64,000 nt of DNA from Cymodocea nodosa (taxonomy: Eukaryota; Streptophyta; Magnoliopsida; Alismatales; Cymodoceaceae). Shown here in pieces: positions 48,603 through 59,613 of this stretch. The stretch spans positions 13,585,501-13,649,500 of the forward strand of contig CM072339.1 of assembly GCA_036874045.1 (NCBI GenBank), in the 5' to 3' direction. The notes beneath the pieces were generated by a model. That model was not told where the DNA came from. It made no database searches and saw only the letters and a program-made list of their open reading frames with translations. The translations under genes were made by a program, and so were the position numbers. The stretch's first letter is position 1; each line of letters opens with the position of its first letter.

Positions 48603-49712
48603 GAGGAAGAAGAAAGAGCAGAAAATGAAGAGGCTGAAAGAAGCCATTTAGACAAAAATAATTTCACAGATTCCATTGAAGAGCAAGAAACTCTTCAGCA
48701 AATTATGGAAAGAATTCAAGACAAAGTGGAGAGTTCTGCCGACTCACCACCACAAACAGAAGCAAAAGCAAAAATTTAGGAATCTGAAGAGAATGTCCAA
48801 ATGCAGCCTATGCTAGAGGAAGAACAAGTACAAACCCCTTAGGAGCAACAAAGTCACCTTCCTGACCCGACTGAAATAACAATTTTGAATGAAGTACATT
48901 TTTGTAGTAAGGAAGCTTATACCAAATACCAAGAAATAAGGGGTTACGATATTATTTACAGTAGACCAGTAAATTGGGATGGAATGCAAGAAATCAAAGA
49001 TCTATTTGAATTCCAAGGTCTATTGCAATTTATATCTCAAGAAAGAGGGCATGTAGTATATGAAAATTTAATGCCCTGTTTCTATGCAAATTTGAGAGAA
49101 AGAGAAGGAGGATTAATTTCAAACGTGGAGGAAGCTAATGAACAGATAACACCAGAGCTTCTCCATAACATATTTGGTTTAAAGAATGAAGGAACAAAAA
49201 TTTTGGAAGATACAACTGCAGTTGAATGGACTGAGCAACAAATTAAGGATTGTTTAGCTATCAATCCTGGTGTGCCATTATTAAACAGATTGAAGCATTT
49301 AAATGGTAAAGCACACATGGTAGCTAACATTCTGATTAAGAATGTCTATCAACAATAGGGTCATGACATAGAATTAAGTTAATTTGTCAAATGGGCCACG
49401 TATGTAGTTGTAAATAAGATCCAAATAAATTGGTCTGTAGTTTTTATCTCCAAGCTGAAAACAGTGAAGAAGAAATTATTTTATGGAGATTTGATTCCAC
49501 TGCTGATGGTGGACTGTATCGATTTCACTAAATGGACATCAAAAAAGATCAGATCAAGAACCATTTCAGTGAAAGAATACAGAAATTTTGTAGCTACAGA
49601 ACTAGCAGTACCTTCTAGAGAAATTACAGGAGCTGTAGAGAGGATTAATCAATTAGAACTTCAATTAGAAAAACTCTAGAAGGAAGTAGATGAACTTAGG
49701 CATAGAGATTAA
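48603..49712 (+). pseudogene. G2 accessory ORFx
   Basis: One frame of 370 codons with four internal stops and the end at TAA 49710-49712; the start is unclear because the frame is blocked just upstream (a spliced start is possible). Acidic N-terminus (EEEERAENEEAERS, EEQETLQQIMERIQDK). The conserved domain is open at 48885-49358: EIKDLFEFQGLLQFI, CFYANLRERE, ITPELLHNIFGLKNEGT, AHMVANILIKNVYQQ. Then NKIQINWSVVF, KKLFYGDL, a KWTSKK block and a C-terminal coiled coil (INQLELQLEKL). The order and residues parallel C1's ORFx. Athila elements often have an extra frame at this place that has been called env-like; no membrane helix is seen here. Confidence 0.8.
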
Positions 49713-50665
49713 ATTGTATTGTTCGTCTACTTATGTAAAATTGTATGAAATTGTATGATGTACTTGTATTGTAATTGATTCATATTAATGAAGATAATTT
49801 TTCAGATACAATTTTCATACGTGTGTTGGATGTGAGAATGAATGGAATTTATTGAAAATTAAGTAATTTGTGGAACTTTATGAATGAATATGTAATAGAT
49901 TTACAATTTGCTGAATGATAGATAACTGCTTAAAAATTTCTGCATGTTGTAAGGTAAAATATAAATTCTGCATAACATAAAATGACCTGCAAGTTAAATA
50001 TTTATATAATGTTCATATTTAAATGTATTTTAATCAAAATGAGGCATTAATGACATAGATTTAACTTTATTACAGTTAGCAGAATGACAGAGCAAATAAA
50101 AAAAAAAAATAGAATAGAAACACTTACAAGAGTAAAACTTAGTTGTTGCGAAGTGTTAACTCAACGAAGTAAGTCCGTTGAGTTAACCGTAACTCCACGA
50201 GGTTAGTAATATAATATAAGGTCACTCCGTTAAGTTATCTGTAACTCAACGAAGTTAGTCTGGGGAGTTAGCAACAGTAACCGACTGTGTTTCGTTGAGT
50301 AATCTGTAACTCAACGAGGTTAGTTCGTAGATTAAGCAGAACAGTTATTCTTCTAACCACGAACGAAACTTCGTCAGTTTAGTGGTTACCTAAATTTGAA
50401 ATTAGTAGTGGTACACGTACCCATAAAAACAAGAACCACGATGCACGTTGCAAGACACGTTCTTGCAATGAGATTTATTCACTTTATGGATGCACAGTAT
50501 ATATATGAAATAGAATGTTATTTACGAGTTACCAGTACTTTTAAAAGAAAGGAGAAAGCGTTGGAGGAACTGGAAGGAGAAGCAGCTGATTCAACTTCAT
50601 CCGACAACAAATATTTATAGAATGGAAAGCTTCAGACTGGTATGTAATTAATCTACTATTTATTT
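49713..50665 (+). other. G2 spacer before the capsid ORF, with a motif cluster
   Basis: 50145-50335 repeats AACTCAACGAAGT, GTCCGTTGAGTTAACCG, CTCCGTTAAGTTATCTGTAAC and CTCAACGAGGTTAG. A 74-codon open frame at 50396-50620 is in frame with the Gag ORF and ends in TAG 45 bases before it; it could be an upstream extension of Gag but is not recognised. A strong donor-like CTGGTATGTAA is at 50637-50647. Confidence 0.65.
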
Positions 50666-52009
50666 ATGAGCACATGGACTCATTCTCTAAGCACTAAACG
50701 ATTAGTAAGAACACCTACCCAGGAATTTTCATTGCAGAGGAGTACTAAAAAATTTTCTGAACTGAACTTTAACGAAATTCTTTGGGGTGCAGCTAACCTT
50801 TCTTTAAAAGAGAACGTAGAGATGGCTGTTCCAGTAGAAAAACCATTAGGAGAGATTCTGTATCTTGAATTAATTGATGAACCTTCATGTATTCGATTGC
50901 CAAATTTTGAGGGAGATAGGTTTGAAATGAAATCTAATTACATTAGTCAATTGCCACATTTTCATGGATTAGAAAGAGAGGATGCCTATTATTTCCTTAG
51001 AGAATTTAACGAAGTTTGTCAAATGATGAAAATGCTAAACATGAGTATAGATGCTATTAAACTTAGATATATCCCTTTTTCTTTAAAAGATACAGCTAAG
51101 AGATGGTTATATACTCTATCGCCTGATTCAATTTCTACATGGACTGAATTTTGCTCTATTTTTCTGGAAAAATATTATCTAACATATCAAACGATTAAAA
51201 AGAAGAAAGAAATATTAATGTGTAGCCAAAAACAGGGTGAATCATTTTGGAAATATTTTGAAAGATTTAAAGATTTACTGACTCAATGTCCACATCATGC
51301 AATGAGTAAAGCACAATTAATAGGTATAATTTATGAAGGCATAGATGTTTCAACGAAATCTTTATTAGAATCTACTTGTCAAAATGGATTTTTAAAATTA
51401 TGTAGTGAAGAAGCATGGGTATATTTAGAAAACTTTGCAAAAAGAACTGCACAGTGGGAAAATTTGGCTAAAGCTATTGCAAATAAAAGAATATTGCCAA
51501 GAGGAATGCATGAAATAGATTCCAAGACTATGCTGGAGGTGAAATTAAATGAATTAACAAAGAAAATAGAAGAATTATCATTAAATCAAAAGCTAGCAGA
51601 AAAGAATACAAACATAAATGACTTAGATATTATTTATGCTAGAAACCAGAGAGATAACTTGGGAAATTCTTGTAATCCTAATTGGAGAAATCACCCGAAT
51701 TTATCTTGGAGAAACAATAATTTTCAGGGAGGAGAAAATATAAATGAGAAGAACATAATTTATGAAGTATTAATTGAACAAGGAGCTAGAATAGAGAAAT
51801 TAGAAAAGATAATCCAACAAGTAAACAATCGTCTAGAATTTATATTTGGAAATGCTGCAATTCAAAATCAAAATAGAAATATATCACTTAGACAGAAGGA
51901 ACCAATGGAAGTTAGACCTACTAGAGGATTACTAATACAAGCTATACCTAATCCTATCAATAGAACGGTTAATGAAATTGATACCTCTTCTAGGAGGGCA
52001 GCTGAATGA
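50666..52009 (+). CDS. G2 capsid-type Gag, intact 447-codon ORF downstream of pol
   Basis: The retrotransposon Gag (capsid) domain runs at about residues 95-270: FHGLEREDAYYFLREF, DAIKLRYIPFSLKDTAKRWL, TWTEFCSIFLEKYY, GESFWKYFERFKDLLTQCPH and EEAWVYLENFAKRTAQWE. This is the standard order in Athila Gag. NPNWRNHPNLSWRNN at about residues 340-354 is the Athila Gag C-terminal signature, followed by a coiled coil (ARIEKLEKIIQQVNNRLE). No CCHC knuckle: that module is found alone at 43409. Normally this protein is encoded immediately after the 5' LTR; here it lies about 2.6 kb beyond integrase. It is the longest Gag frame in the window without a stop, while its neighbours all have several. A motif cluster lies 330 bp upstream. 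A later second Gag source cannot be excluded. Confidence 0.9.
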   Translation: MSTWTHSLSTKRLVRTPTQEFSLQRSTKKFSELNFNEILWGAANLSLKENVEMAVPVEKPLGEILYLELIDEPSCIRLPNFEGDRFEMKSNYISQLPHFHGLEREDAYYFLREFNEVCQMMKMLNMSIDAIKLRYIPFSLKDTAKRWLYTLSPDSISTWTEFCSIFLEKYYLTYQTIKKKKEILMCSQKQGESFWKYFERFKDLLTQCPHHAMSKAQLIGIIYEGIDVSTKSLLESTCQNGFLKLCSEEAWVYLENFAKRTAQWENLAKAIANKRILPRGMHEIDSKTMLEVKLNELTKKIEELSLNQKLAEKNTNINDLDIIYARNQRDNLGNSCNPNWRNHPNLSWRNNNFQGGENINEKNIIYEVLIEQGARIEKLEKIIQQVNNRLEFIFGNAAIQNQNRNISLRQKEPMEVRPTRGLLIQAIPNPINRTVNEIDTSSRRAAE

Positions 52010-52197
52010 AGCAACATATCTGAAGCAACTATCTGTATGTATATATGTTTTATTTTTAGTTAATAGTATCGTAGAGTTAATTTTTAACTCAATGAACTTA
52101 GTCCGTTGAGTTATGCCTTAACTCCACGAGGGTGTGCAGTAGTTAGGTTAATTTTTGTCTCTGCTAAATATTTGTTTGTGTTATACAGAATCGACAA
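52010..52197 (+). other. G2 spacer between Gag and F-box frames
   Basis: 52068-52131 has another motif cluster (CGTAGAGTTAA, TTAACTCAATGAAC, GTCCGTTGAGTTATG, TAACTCCACGAGG). A donor-like CTGTATGTATAT lies at 52034 and an acceptor-like TTTGTTTGTGTTATACAG ends at 52188, ten bases before the F-box ATG. Confidence 0.7.
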
Positions 52198-53336
52198 ATG
52201 GAATTGATGCAATTACCGTTGGATGCACTAAGAGAAGTATTAAGTAACTTGTCAGCTAAAGATCTGTGCAGGTTGTGTTGTGTATCAAAGGAAATTAAAG
52301 ACTGTATTGAAGAAAAATATTTTCATGGACTACAAGCTGCAAAAATGACTAAGATTAGAGAAGGATTTATATGGAGGTCATTTAATCGTAGTTCAAATAC
52401 CCATGAATATCTGACTATGGAAGAAACTACTGGAATTCCACCCAATGCATTAGAAGGAATAAATCATATTATGGGGATAGATGAAGGATTAATCATATAC
52501 AAGACGAGACCAAGGTATGCAAGTTTATTATTACCGGATATTTTGATAAGAAATCCTATAACAGGTGAAGAATGGAATATAGGAAGACCTAATAGATTTG
52601 AAGCACCAACTGTAAATTGTGGGTCAGTTTTAATATTTTCTGATAAAAATTCTACAATTCTTGAAAAATTATATTATTAGAGACCTATAGGAAATTAGGG
52701 TGAAGATTTACGTTTAAGTGTGTATAATTTTCTGAACAGATCTTGGATTGAAAACATTATAATATATCTAGGACAGAAATCATTAATTAACCAAACACAT
52801 GTCATACTTGATGGATATATATATTTAGTCACAGAGATATCAATAGCATATAGATTTGATTTATACATAGTGAGCATAGACAGTTATGATGATTATATAG
52901 AAATTTTACCTATACCGAGTGAAATAGCTAAACCACCATCTACAGAATTTAATGAAATTCAAATAGGAATGTGGTATAATGAAGAAGATGATCCTACTTT
53001 ATGTCTGATAAGATGGTGGGATGAATTGATGAAATTTCAAATATGGATTATGGAAAACATGAATGAATGGAGTGGGAAGAGGAGTATATTGAAATAGATG
53101 TAGAAATAGAAACTACTACATTACCCTAGAACCAAAAAGGATCCCTTTCTGCATTACATATCATTAATGGTAATACACTCGTATTTGGAATTTATAATAT
53201 ATTGCATGTTTACAAATTAAGAAGGAACAAAAACTGCATTAAAACAGAATTAATAGCAAGAAGAACTATGCCTAAAAAGTTTGCTTGGACTGATACATTT
53301 ATTCCATTTGTTTCTACTTTTCAATCATGTTCTTAA
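52198..53336 (+). pseudogene. F-box-protein-like frame inside G2, about 380 codons, degraded
   Basis: Starts MELMQLPLDALREVLSNLSA; residues 6-40 fit the F-box (LPxDxLxEVLSxLxxKDLCRLxxVSK), the part that binds SKP1 in SCF ubiquitin ligases. Downstream is an F-box-associated type layout: ILIRNPITGEEWNIGRP at about residues 120-136, then LDGYIYLVTEISIAYRFDLY, CLIRWWDELMKFQIWIMEN, and after a frameshift near 53070 GSLSALHIINGNTLVFGIYN and FAWTDTFIPFVSTFQSC to TAA 53334-53336. Stops at 52678-52680, 52696-52698 and about 53123. Total length equals an ordinary plant F-box protein. It lies between Gag and the polypurine tract, in the element's orientation, and has no visible introns, as expected of a captured cDNA. 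Target unknown. Confidence 0.8.
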
Positions 53337-55087
53337 GCTGTGATTTTGTGTGTCTAATGTTGTGTATTCTGCATTTATTTTTAGAAAAAAAAAAGGAATT
53401 TTGAAGTTTTCATGTTCATTTTATAAATAAAAATATAAAAAAATATCAATCCAGTTTGTTGGTATCTGTTCTAGGAAACCAATTGGCTTGCTTGTGAGCC
53501 ACCAAAGGCATAAGAGCCTGGGTTCCACACAAGACATTGATTTAGTAATATCTGTTAAATGTTATTTTGTTTTATATTTTGCTTTTATCTATGAATGAAA
53601 AGTTTTTCAGAATAAAAAACAAATTAGAATATGTAGAAGGAGATACAAATGGAACAAGGTATGTAACCAATTACTTATCTTGAATTTTAAATCAAACAAA
53701 ACTTTATTCATGTCTGCTACAATTATTGTACTTATTGTCAAACTCTTTACATTAAGGACAATGCAAAATGTAGGTATGAGGGGAGGTAATTAAAGTAACA
53801 GCTATGTAAGTTTGTTAATTAAAGAAATTAAAATAGTACTGCAAAGTTTTGAGGAAATTGAAAATTTTTATGAACTTGCTATAACTATTCGATAATTGAG
53901 ACTGTAATTTTTTTATAAACTGCTTGAATGTTATATTTAGAAGGCTATATAAGATGCTATAGAATTTATTATTTATGTAAATCTAGATATAGTATCTTAT
54001 GTTTTTTTCTGAATTTCATGAGTTTAACAGTTTCACGATTTTAAAATGAAATCAGAATGCTTAATGAAAAATCAATAAATTATCTGAAGTCCTGAAAGAT
54101 TTGAGATGTGAATTCTAGATTAAATGAAACACATATGATTAAAGATACATCTAATTTGACTGATTTAACTTGTAGAATGATTTATGTGTAGATCTTATGA
54201 AACTACAGAAAAAGTATGAGCTTATTGAGATGGATTCATATTTTCAGTAAATGATAGAAGTAGAACTATATGAGATTGGTGTTTTACTGCATCTGTATTA
54301 ATGAAATACATACATATATTGTATGTGATTATTGTTTTGTTTTGTGTTTGTAGTTTTGATTGAAAAAAAAAAAAAAATTGAGAGTTTATTGACTTGTTTG
54401 ATCACGAGCCTTTTGTACTTGAGCAGATAGGTATGTAAGGATTGTTGACCTGAAAAAGGACTCTTAAAATCTGACAACCTAAGATCCTAATCAGATCTGG
54501 GATTGTTGACTGAAAGCTCGTTACATGGGTACATTAGAAAGCTCTTGTATGATTCAAGCTTGTCAAATTAACTTTTAAAGTATGGAAAAAAAAAGAAAAA
54601 AAAAAGAAAAAAGAAAAAATACATATACTGTTCTGAAAAGATACAAGTGTTTTGTGAAATATAGATATCTTATGAATCGAGTATATTTTCTGTTATCTAG
54701 AATTGCTGAAATATGAATTTGTAATTGACTTTTGAAGTTGTTTAATGGAGATACAATTCTTTATTCTACTTGTCTTAATCATATTGAATTAGATTGTATT
54801 TTGATTCGTATGTTGTTGAAATTTCTTCTAGAAATCTTTTTGGAAAATTCAAGATGATAGATGATGAAAAGAAGAACAAATGATAATATAATTAACACCT
54901 ATATGATGATGATATACTTGGTATGTAATTTACATATATTCTAAGTATATTTGTAGATTGATTACTGAAACATACAGAATATATTTTTATGCTAAACAGA
55001 AGAAAAACAAAAGGGGAAGAATTAATTCTAACACTTTTAAAGACCAATTAATTAGATCTTAGTTTGCTAAGGGATTAGCAAAAATTA
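53337..55087 (+). other. G2 long 3' non-coding region
   Basis: No coding frame seen. 54020-54980 is related to C1's 20090-20970, best in 54381-54580. A looser related motif (GAGCCACCAAAGGCATAAGAG) is at 53497. A-rich tracts are at 54361-54377 and 54580-54620. Confidence 0.75.
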
Positions 55088-55100
55088 GGTATGGGGGAAG
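55088..55100 (+). other. G2 polypurine tract
   Basis: GGTATGGGGGAAG directly before TGTTTAGAATG, the LTR start shared with 40928. It marks where plus-strand synthesis would begin. Confidence 0.85.
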
Positions 55101-56844
55101 TGTTTAGAATGAAAAAGTGCATATTATTAATGGTTAAATGATGGTTAATTGCACAATATTTAGCTTATGATATATGAATTAAGCCATTATGTTATAATTG
55201 CACTGTTATATGCTTTAATTGAAGAATCTGCTTAATTTAGGGGAATTAATGTTAATTTAGTACATTTATGAATTGTCGGTAAGTTGTAGGCTATGAAATT
55301 CTTAAGTATCCGAATTTTCTGATATTTCAGACATTTATGTTTAACATACCGAACAAATTCGGACAGTTATGTTTAATAGACCGAATATGTATCAGATAGT
55401 TATGTTTAAATTGTCGAGCAATTATGTTTTGAAAGTTTCTTGAACTTAACAACTAGTCATTTCGTTGCATTAATTTCTCATTTAGCTAAACATTAAGTTT
55501 ACGTGTGTTTTTATTGAAAAGCATGATATGTTTTAAAGTTATATCTTCTGTATCATGAACAGTGCACGTTTCGATAACTCGTTAAGTTAGTGAGTAAAAG
55601 AAGAGACGAACTCGTTAAGTTAGTGTTGTACATGTGGTGAAATTATAAGTTACGAATGTTATAATGTATCACGTGAGGTGCACATTTTTAACTCGTTAAG
55701 TTAACATAACTAAACGCGTTGAGTTGCTATATTAAACACTAAGGCAACACGTTAGGTTAGTGTTAGAAAACTTAAGTTGTTATTTTTTGCACGTGGTAAA
55801 ATTCTTATTACAAAAACATTTGTTTATTACTGGTTCGTTGAGTTATCTGTAACACAACGAAGATGGTTCGTTGAGTTATTTGTAACACAATGGAGATGGT
55901 TCATTGAGTTATCATAACACCACGAAGATAGTTCGTTGAGTTAGCTATAGTACTTGTCACGTGACTTGGCACATGAGGAACTCGTTAAGTTAGAAACGTT
56001 AAGTTTTATATCTATTTGTATTACTTGTTTAGTTAACATTAAAGTAACGACTTCTTATTATACTTGATGAAAAATTTTGGAAGAGAAAGTTTATTTTGCA
56101 GAAAATTTTTTAGAGATCCAAGATTAATTATTAAAGAAAATTCGAAATGTAAACGTGGGTTAGAACATGTGTATTTCAATGAAGGAAAAGGAAAAGACGT
56201 GAAGAAGTGGAAGACTGATAGTGATTAAACGTGGAGGATATGCATGAAATGAAGATATAGTATAAAAGGCATAGAATTCTCGTTGATCAGTTATCTCTGC
56301 ACACAAAACGAAAAATCTTTTCAGAGATCAAAAACACCTTTTCGAGGAAAAGCTCTCAAGTGAAAGAAAATTCAGTGAAGCATAAAAAGGTAAGATATAT
56401 GTCGCTGAAGATTTGAAGTATTAGATGGAAGAAAATTTAGTGCAGTAGAAAAAGTCAGATTTATGTCACTGAATATCTGAAGTATCAGGAGAAAGCAAAT
56501 TCGATGAAGTAGAGAAAGACAAAATATTCATCACTAAAGAATTGCTGAAGAAGAAAAAGAAGAAGAAGAAAGATCTTAAATAGAGAGAAATGTTTTAAAT
56601 TTCGCATATTAGTTTTCTCTATTTGTAGTTATGAAATTGTATAGATGAAACATGGTATCGATATATAATTGCATCTACAATTTCTGAGGAGAATTGAATT
56701 GTATATTGTAATTGAAACCTTGAATAAAAATGATTTTATGAAAACAGTGTCTCGACTTGTTTTTGAGTTTTAAAGTTTCAATTATATTCGAAAATGTTGA
56801 AAAGCACAATTCACCCCCCTCTTATGTAGCCATGCGATCCTACA
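55101..56844 (+). repeat. Hybrid LTR: gypsy (G2) left end joined to copia (C-type) right end
   Basis: 55101-55448 matches the first 340 bp of the G2 LTR. 55449-55830 is the block common to both LTR types. After 55831 it follows only the copia LTR, with TATAAAAGG at about 56261 and the end GATCCTACA. A copia primer site (TGCTATAAGAGC, 56847-56858) follows. The switch lies within the shared block. Confidence 0.85.
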
Positions 56845-57043
56845 AGTGCTATAAGAGCTTTGTTAATAATCTTTGATATAAAATCAATACCAACTTATTT
56901 AAGATCATTGCTTATTTTGCCTTCCTTGTTTTGAAACAGAAATTAATATCTGAGCATACGTTTAACTTTCTTGATATAAGGCTCAAATTGTTTTATCATT
57001 TTAGACTGTTTAAAATCATATTGGTTGAAAAATCTAAGATAAG

Positions 57044-59255
57044 ATGGCTATTGGAAATGGTAATTTTTCTTTGTATGAATGTCAAAATCTTAATCATCCT
57101 CCTTTATTTGATGGAATACATTTTGAATATTGGAAATATAGGATGACAGTTTTTCTTCAAAGTATAGATCACAAGTTGTGGTTCATGATTTCTAAACCAT
57201 ATACTCCGTTATCTACCCCTTATAATACTTGGACAATTACTGAAGAAGAAAATGAAACTCTGAATGCTAAGGGCTTAAATATTTTATTTTGTACATTGAG
57301 TTATGAACAGTTCAGTAAAGTGTTAGCATATAAATCTGCTTATGAGGTATGGCATGCATTAGAAGTTTCACATGAAGGACTTCTCAAGTTAAAGAGACAA
57401 AAATAAACATGTTGATTCATAAGTATGAACTCTTTAAGATGCATGAAGACGAAAATATTTCTAAGATATTTTCCAGATTTCTTAATATCTTAAACTCTTT
57501 AAAATGTTTAGGAAAGAATTTTGAACAGAAGGATTTGGTGAGGAAAATTCTCAGATCCCTAAGTTCTAAATGGTCTCAGAAAGTAACATCAATTGAGGAA
57601 TCACGAGATTTAAATGTTTATATCATGAATGAACTTATAGGAAACTTAACTACTTATGAAGTTCAACTAAATGAATCACTGAGTCAAAACAAACTAAAAA
57701 TGAAGAACGAAATAGCCTTCGAAATTAATTCAGATTCTAATATATCTACTGATTCTGATGAGGATTTGATTTTGCTGACTAGGAAATTCAAGAAAGCATG
57801 GAAAACTAGGAAACAACAAAGGAACAAAAATAATAAACCCTCAACATCAAAATCACTGAATGACAAGAATTCTTCATCTAGAAAGTATATATGTTACAAC
57901 CGTAAGAAACCTGGACATCTTTCTCCAAATTGTCCTATAAGGAAAAATGAAAAGTATAGTAGGACAAATCAGAAGAAGACGGCTCAGAAAACTTAGAAAA
58001 AGTTTTACAAGAAAAAGTTTTACAAGAAAAAGGCTTTGAAGGTCACTTGGGATGACACGTCAAAAGAGTTTGAATCTAAGGAATCATCATCAAAATCTTC
58101 ACATTCAAATGGAGAACTAGAGTTAGCAGACGTTGCTCATGTGTGCTTCATGGCAAATGAGTCTAAGGTAATATCTGATCCTGAAAGTTATTCAAATTTT
58201 AACTTTGATGAATTATTATGTGCTAATCATGAATTATTACAAAAACTTAAAGTTTGTAAACTAGAAAATAAGAATATCAGAAACTCTTTATCCATTGTGG
58301 AAGAAGAAAATTGTTTCCGATCTACTACTTTAGAAAAGTTTAAATGTGATAATGAAAATCATGCTAGAGACTTGCATAAATTTAGATTTAATGAATGTGT
58401 CTTGCATGAACAAATACAAAATACAAATGCTGAAAAATTAAAGATAGAATATGAAAATGAAGTGTTGAGAAAAAATATAAATGATCTCGAGTTAGAGATT
58501 GATAAAATAAAAATGAGAGAGCTAGATTCAAATTCTACCATTGAGAAATGGAATTTAAGTCAAACTAAGTTAGATAAACTAACTAGTACCCCTACGGTGT
58601 CATATAAATTTGGCTTAAGATTTGATTATCCTTAACATCCTGAATCTCAAGCCAATAAAGGATTTCAAAACACTGGTTAACTAGTACCCCTGCGGTGTCA
58701 TATAAATTGTCTAAATGTACTTCTAACATAATTATTAATGTTTCTAAAAATCTTGTTTCTTGTTTTGGAAATTCAATTTCTAATGTTTCTAAAATTTCAA
58801 ACAATTGTAGTAAACTGAAAATTCAGAAACTCGAGCATGTAATTCAAAATACTGGTATTAGACCATTTACTCATTCTACATGTGATAAATCTGAAAATTC
58901 TTGTGTAGAAGAAGATTTTGTATGTATTGAAAATTTTAATACAAGTACAAAATCTTGGTATGAACTTACTGAAATGTATGAGTATGACCAAAATAAATTA
59001 ACATCTGATAAAAATCGGCTTGGACTTGGTTATACTACATTTGAAAACAAAAAGAATGATGATAACAGTAATAATGCTATAAGTAAGTATGAAGCTAATG
59101 ATAAGTCAATAGTACTTACAACTAATAAGAATGTAAATGATAATGTTAAACTGTTTTTAAACAAAAAGAAGAAATATGCGTTTAATGAACTTGGTCCTCA
59201 ACAACATTGGGTACCAAGAAAAATTTTTCATAATTTGTTTTGTAGGAGGAAATAA
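57044..59255 (+). pseudogene. C2 gag
   Basis: MAIGNGNFSLYECQNL start, then PPLFDGIHFEYWKYRMT. A one-base deletion at about 57378 shifts the frame into INMLIHKYELF, VRKILRSLSSKWSQKV and a knuckle in which the second cysteine is R (CYNRKKPGHLSPNC). A long acidic and coiled-coil part follows (SIVEEENCFRST, AEKLKIEYENEVLRKN). At 58585-58710 a 30-bp segment (AACTAGTACCCCT.CGGTGTC) is duplicated around an inserted 90 bp with a stop. The C-terminal part (58695-59255) is open. The long coiled-coil Gag is a Sirevirus trait. Confidence 0.88.
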
Positions 59256-59259
59256 CATC

Positions 59260-59596
59260 AAAATGGATCTTAGACAGTTGAGCATCAAGTAATATGACCG
59301 GACAGAAAAGTCTACTACAAAATTTTACAAATACCATGAAAGGAAGTGTAACATTTGGAAACAAAAGCAAAGATAAAATCATAGGTACGGGCAATGTTCT
59401 AATAACTCAAAATTGTGTTATTTTGAATGTACTATATGTAGAAAACCTAAGATTTAATTTACTGAGTGCTATAAAACTAACTAAGAATGGATACTATGTA
59501 ATGTATGCAAAATTATTGATAAAAATACAGATGAAATTAAGTTTATTGCTAAAAGAAAAGGTTCTATATGTATTTTACCTTTACCTTCTAGTGTAA
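59260..59596 (+). pseudogene. C2 protease
   Basis: WILDS then a stop then ASSNMTGQKS: the catalytic D-S-G of copia proteases has its glycine codon turned into TGA. Later LYVENLRFNLLSAIKLTKNGY is the usual copia protease C-terminal block. It cannot be active. Confidence 0.85.
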
Positions 59597-59613
59597 TTGA
59601 TTTAAATTCATGT

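Larger units (their letters stand above)
40928..55100 (+). mobile_element. G2: Athila-like Ty3-gypsy element with pol-first order, ORFx, capsid Gag and F-box frame
   Basis: 5' LTR about 40928-43248, tRNA-Asp-type primer site, zinc knuckle and pol 43409-48046, ORFx 48603-49712, capsid Gag 50666-52009, F-box-like frame 52198-53336, non-coding 3' region, polypurine tract 55088-55100 and start of a 3' LTR at 55101. No LTR, primer site or target duplication is seen between 43249 and 55100, so the modules appear to belong to one element. The 3' LTR is replaced after about 350-730 bp by copia LTR sequence. Confidence 0.85.

Noticed and set aside
52198-53336. F-box frame as an ordinary host gene between elements
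   Set aside because: It sits inside G2 between Gag and the polypurine tract with no LTR or target duplication around it; still, independent insertion cannot be fully excluded without other copies.
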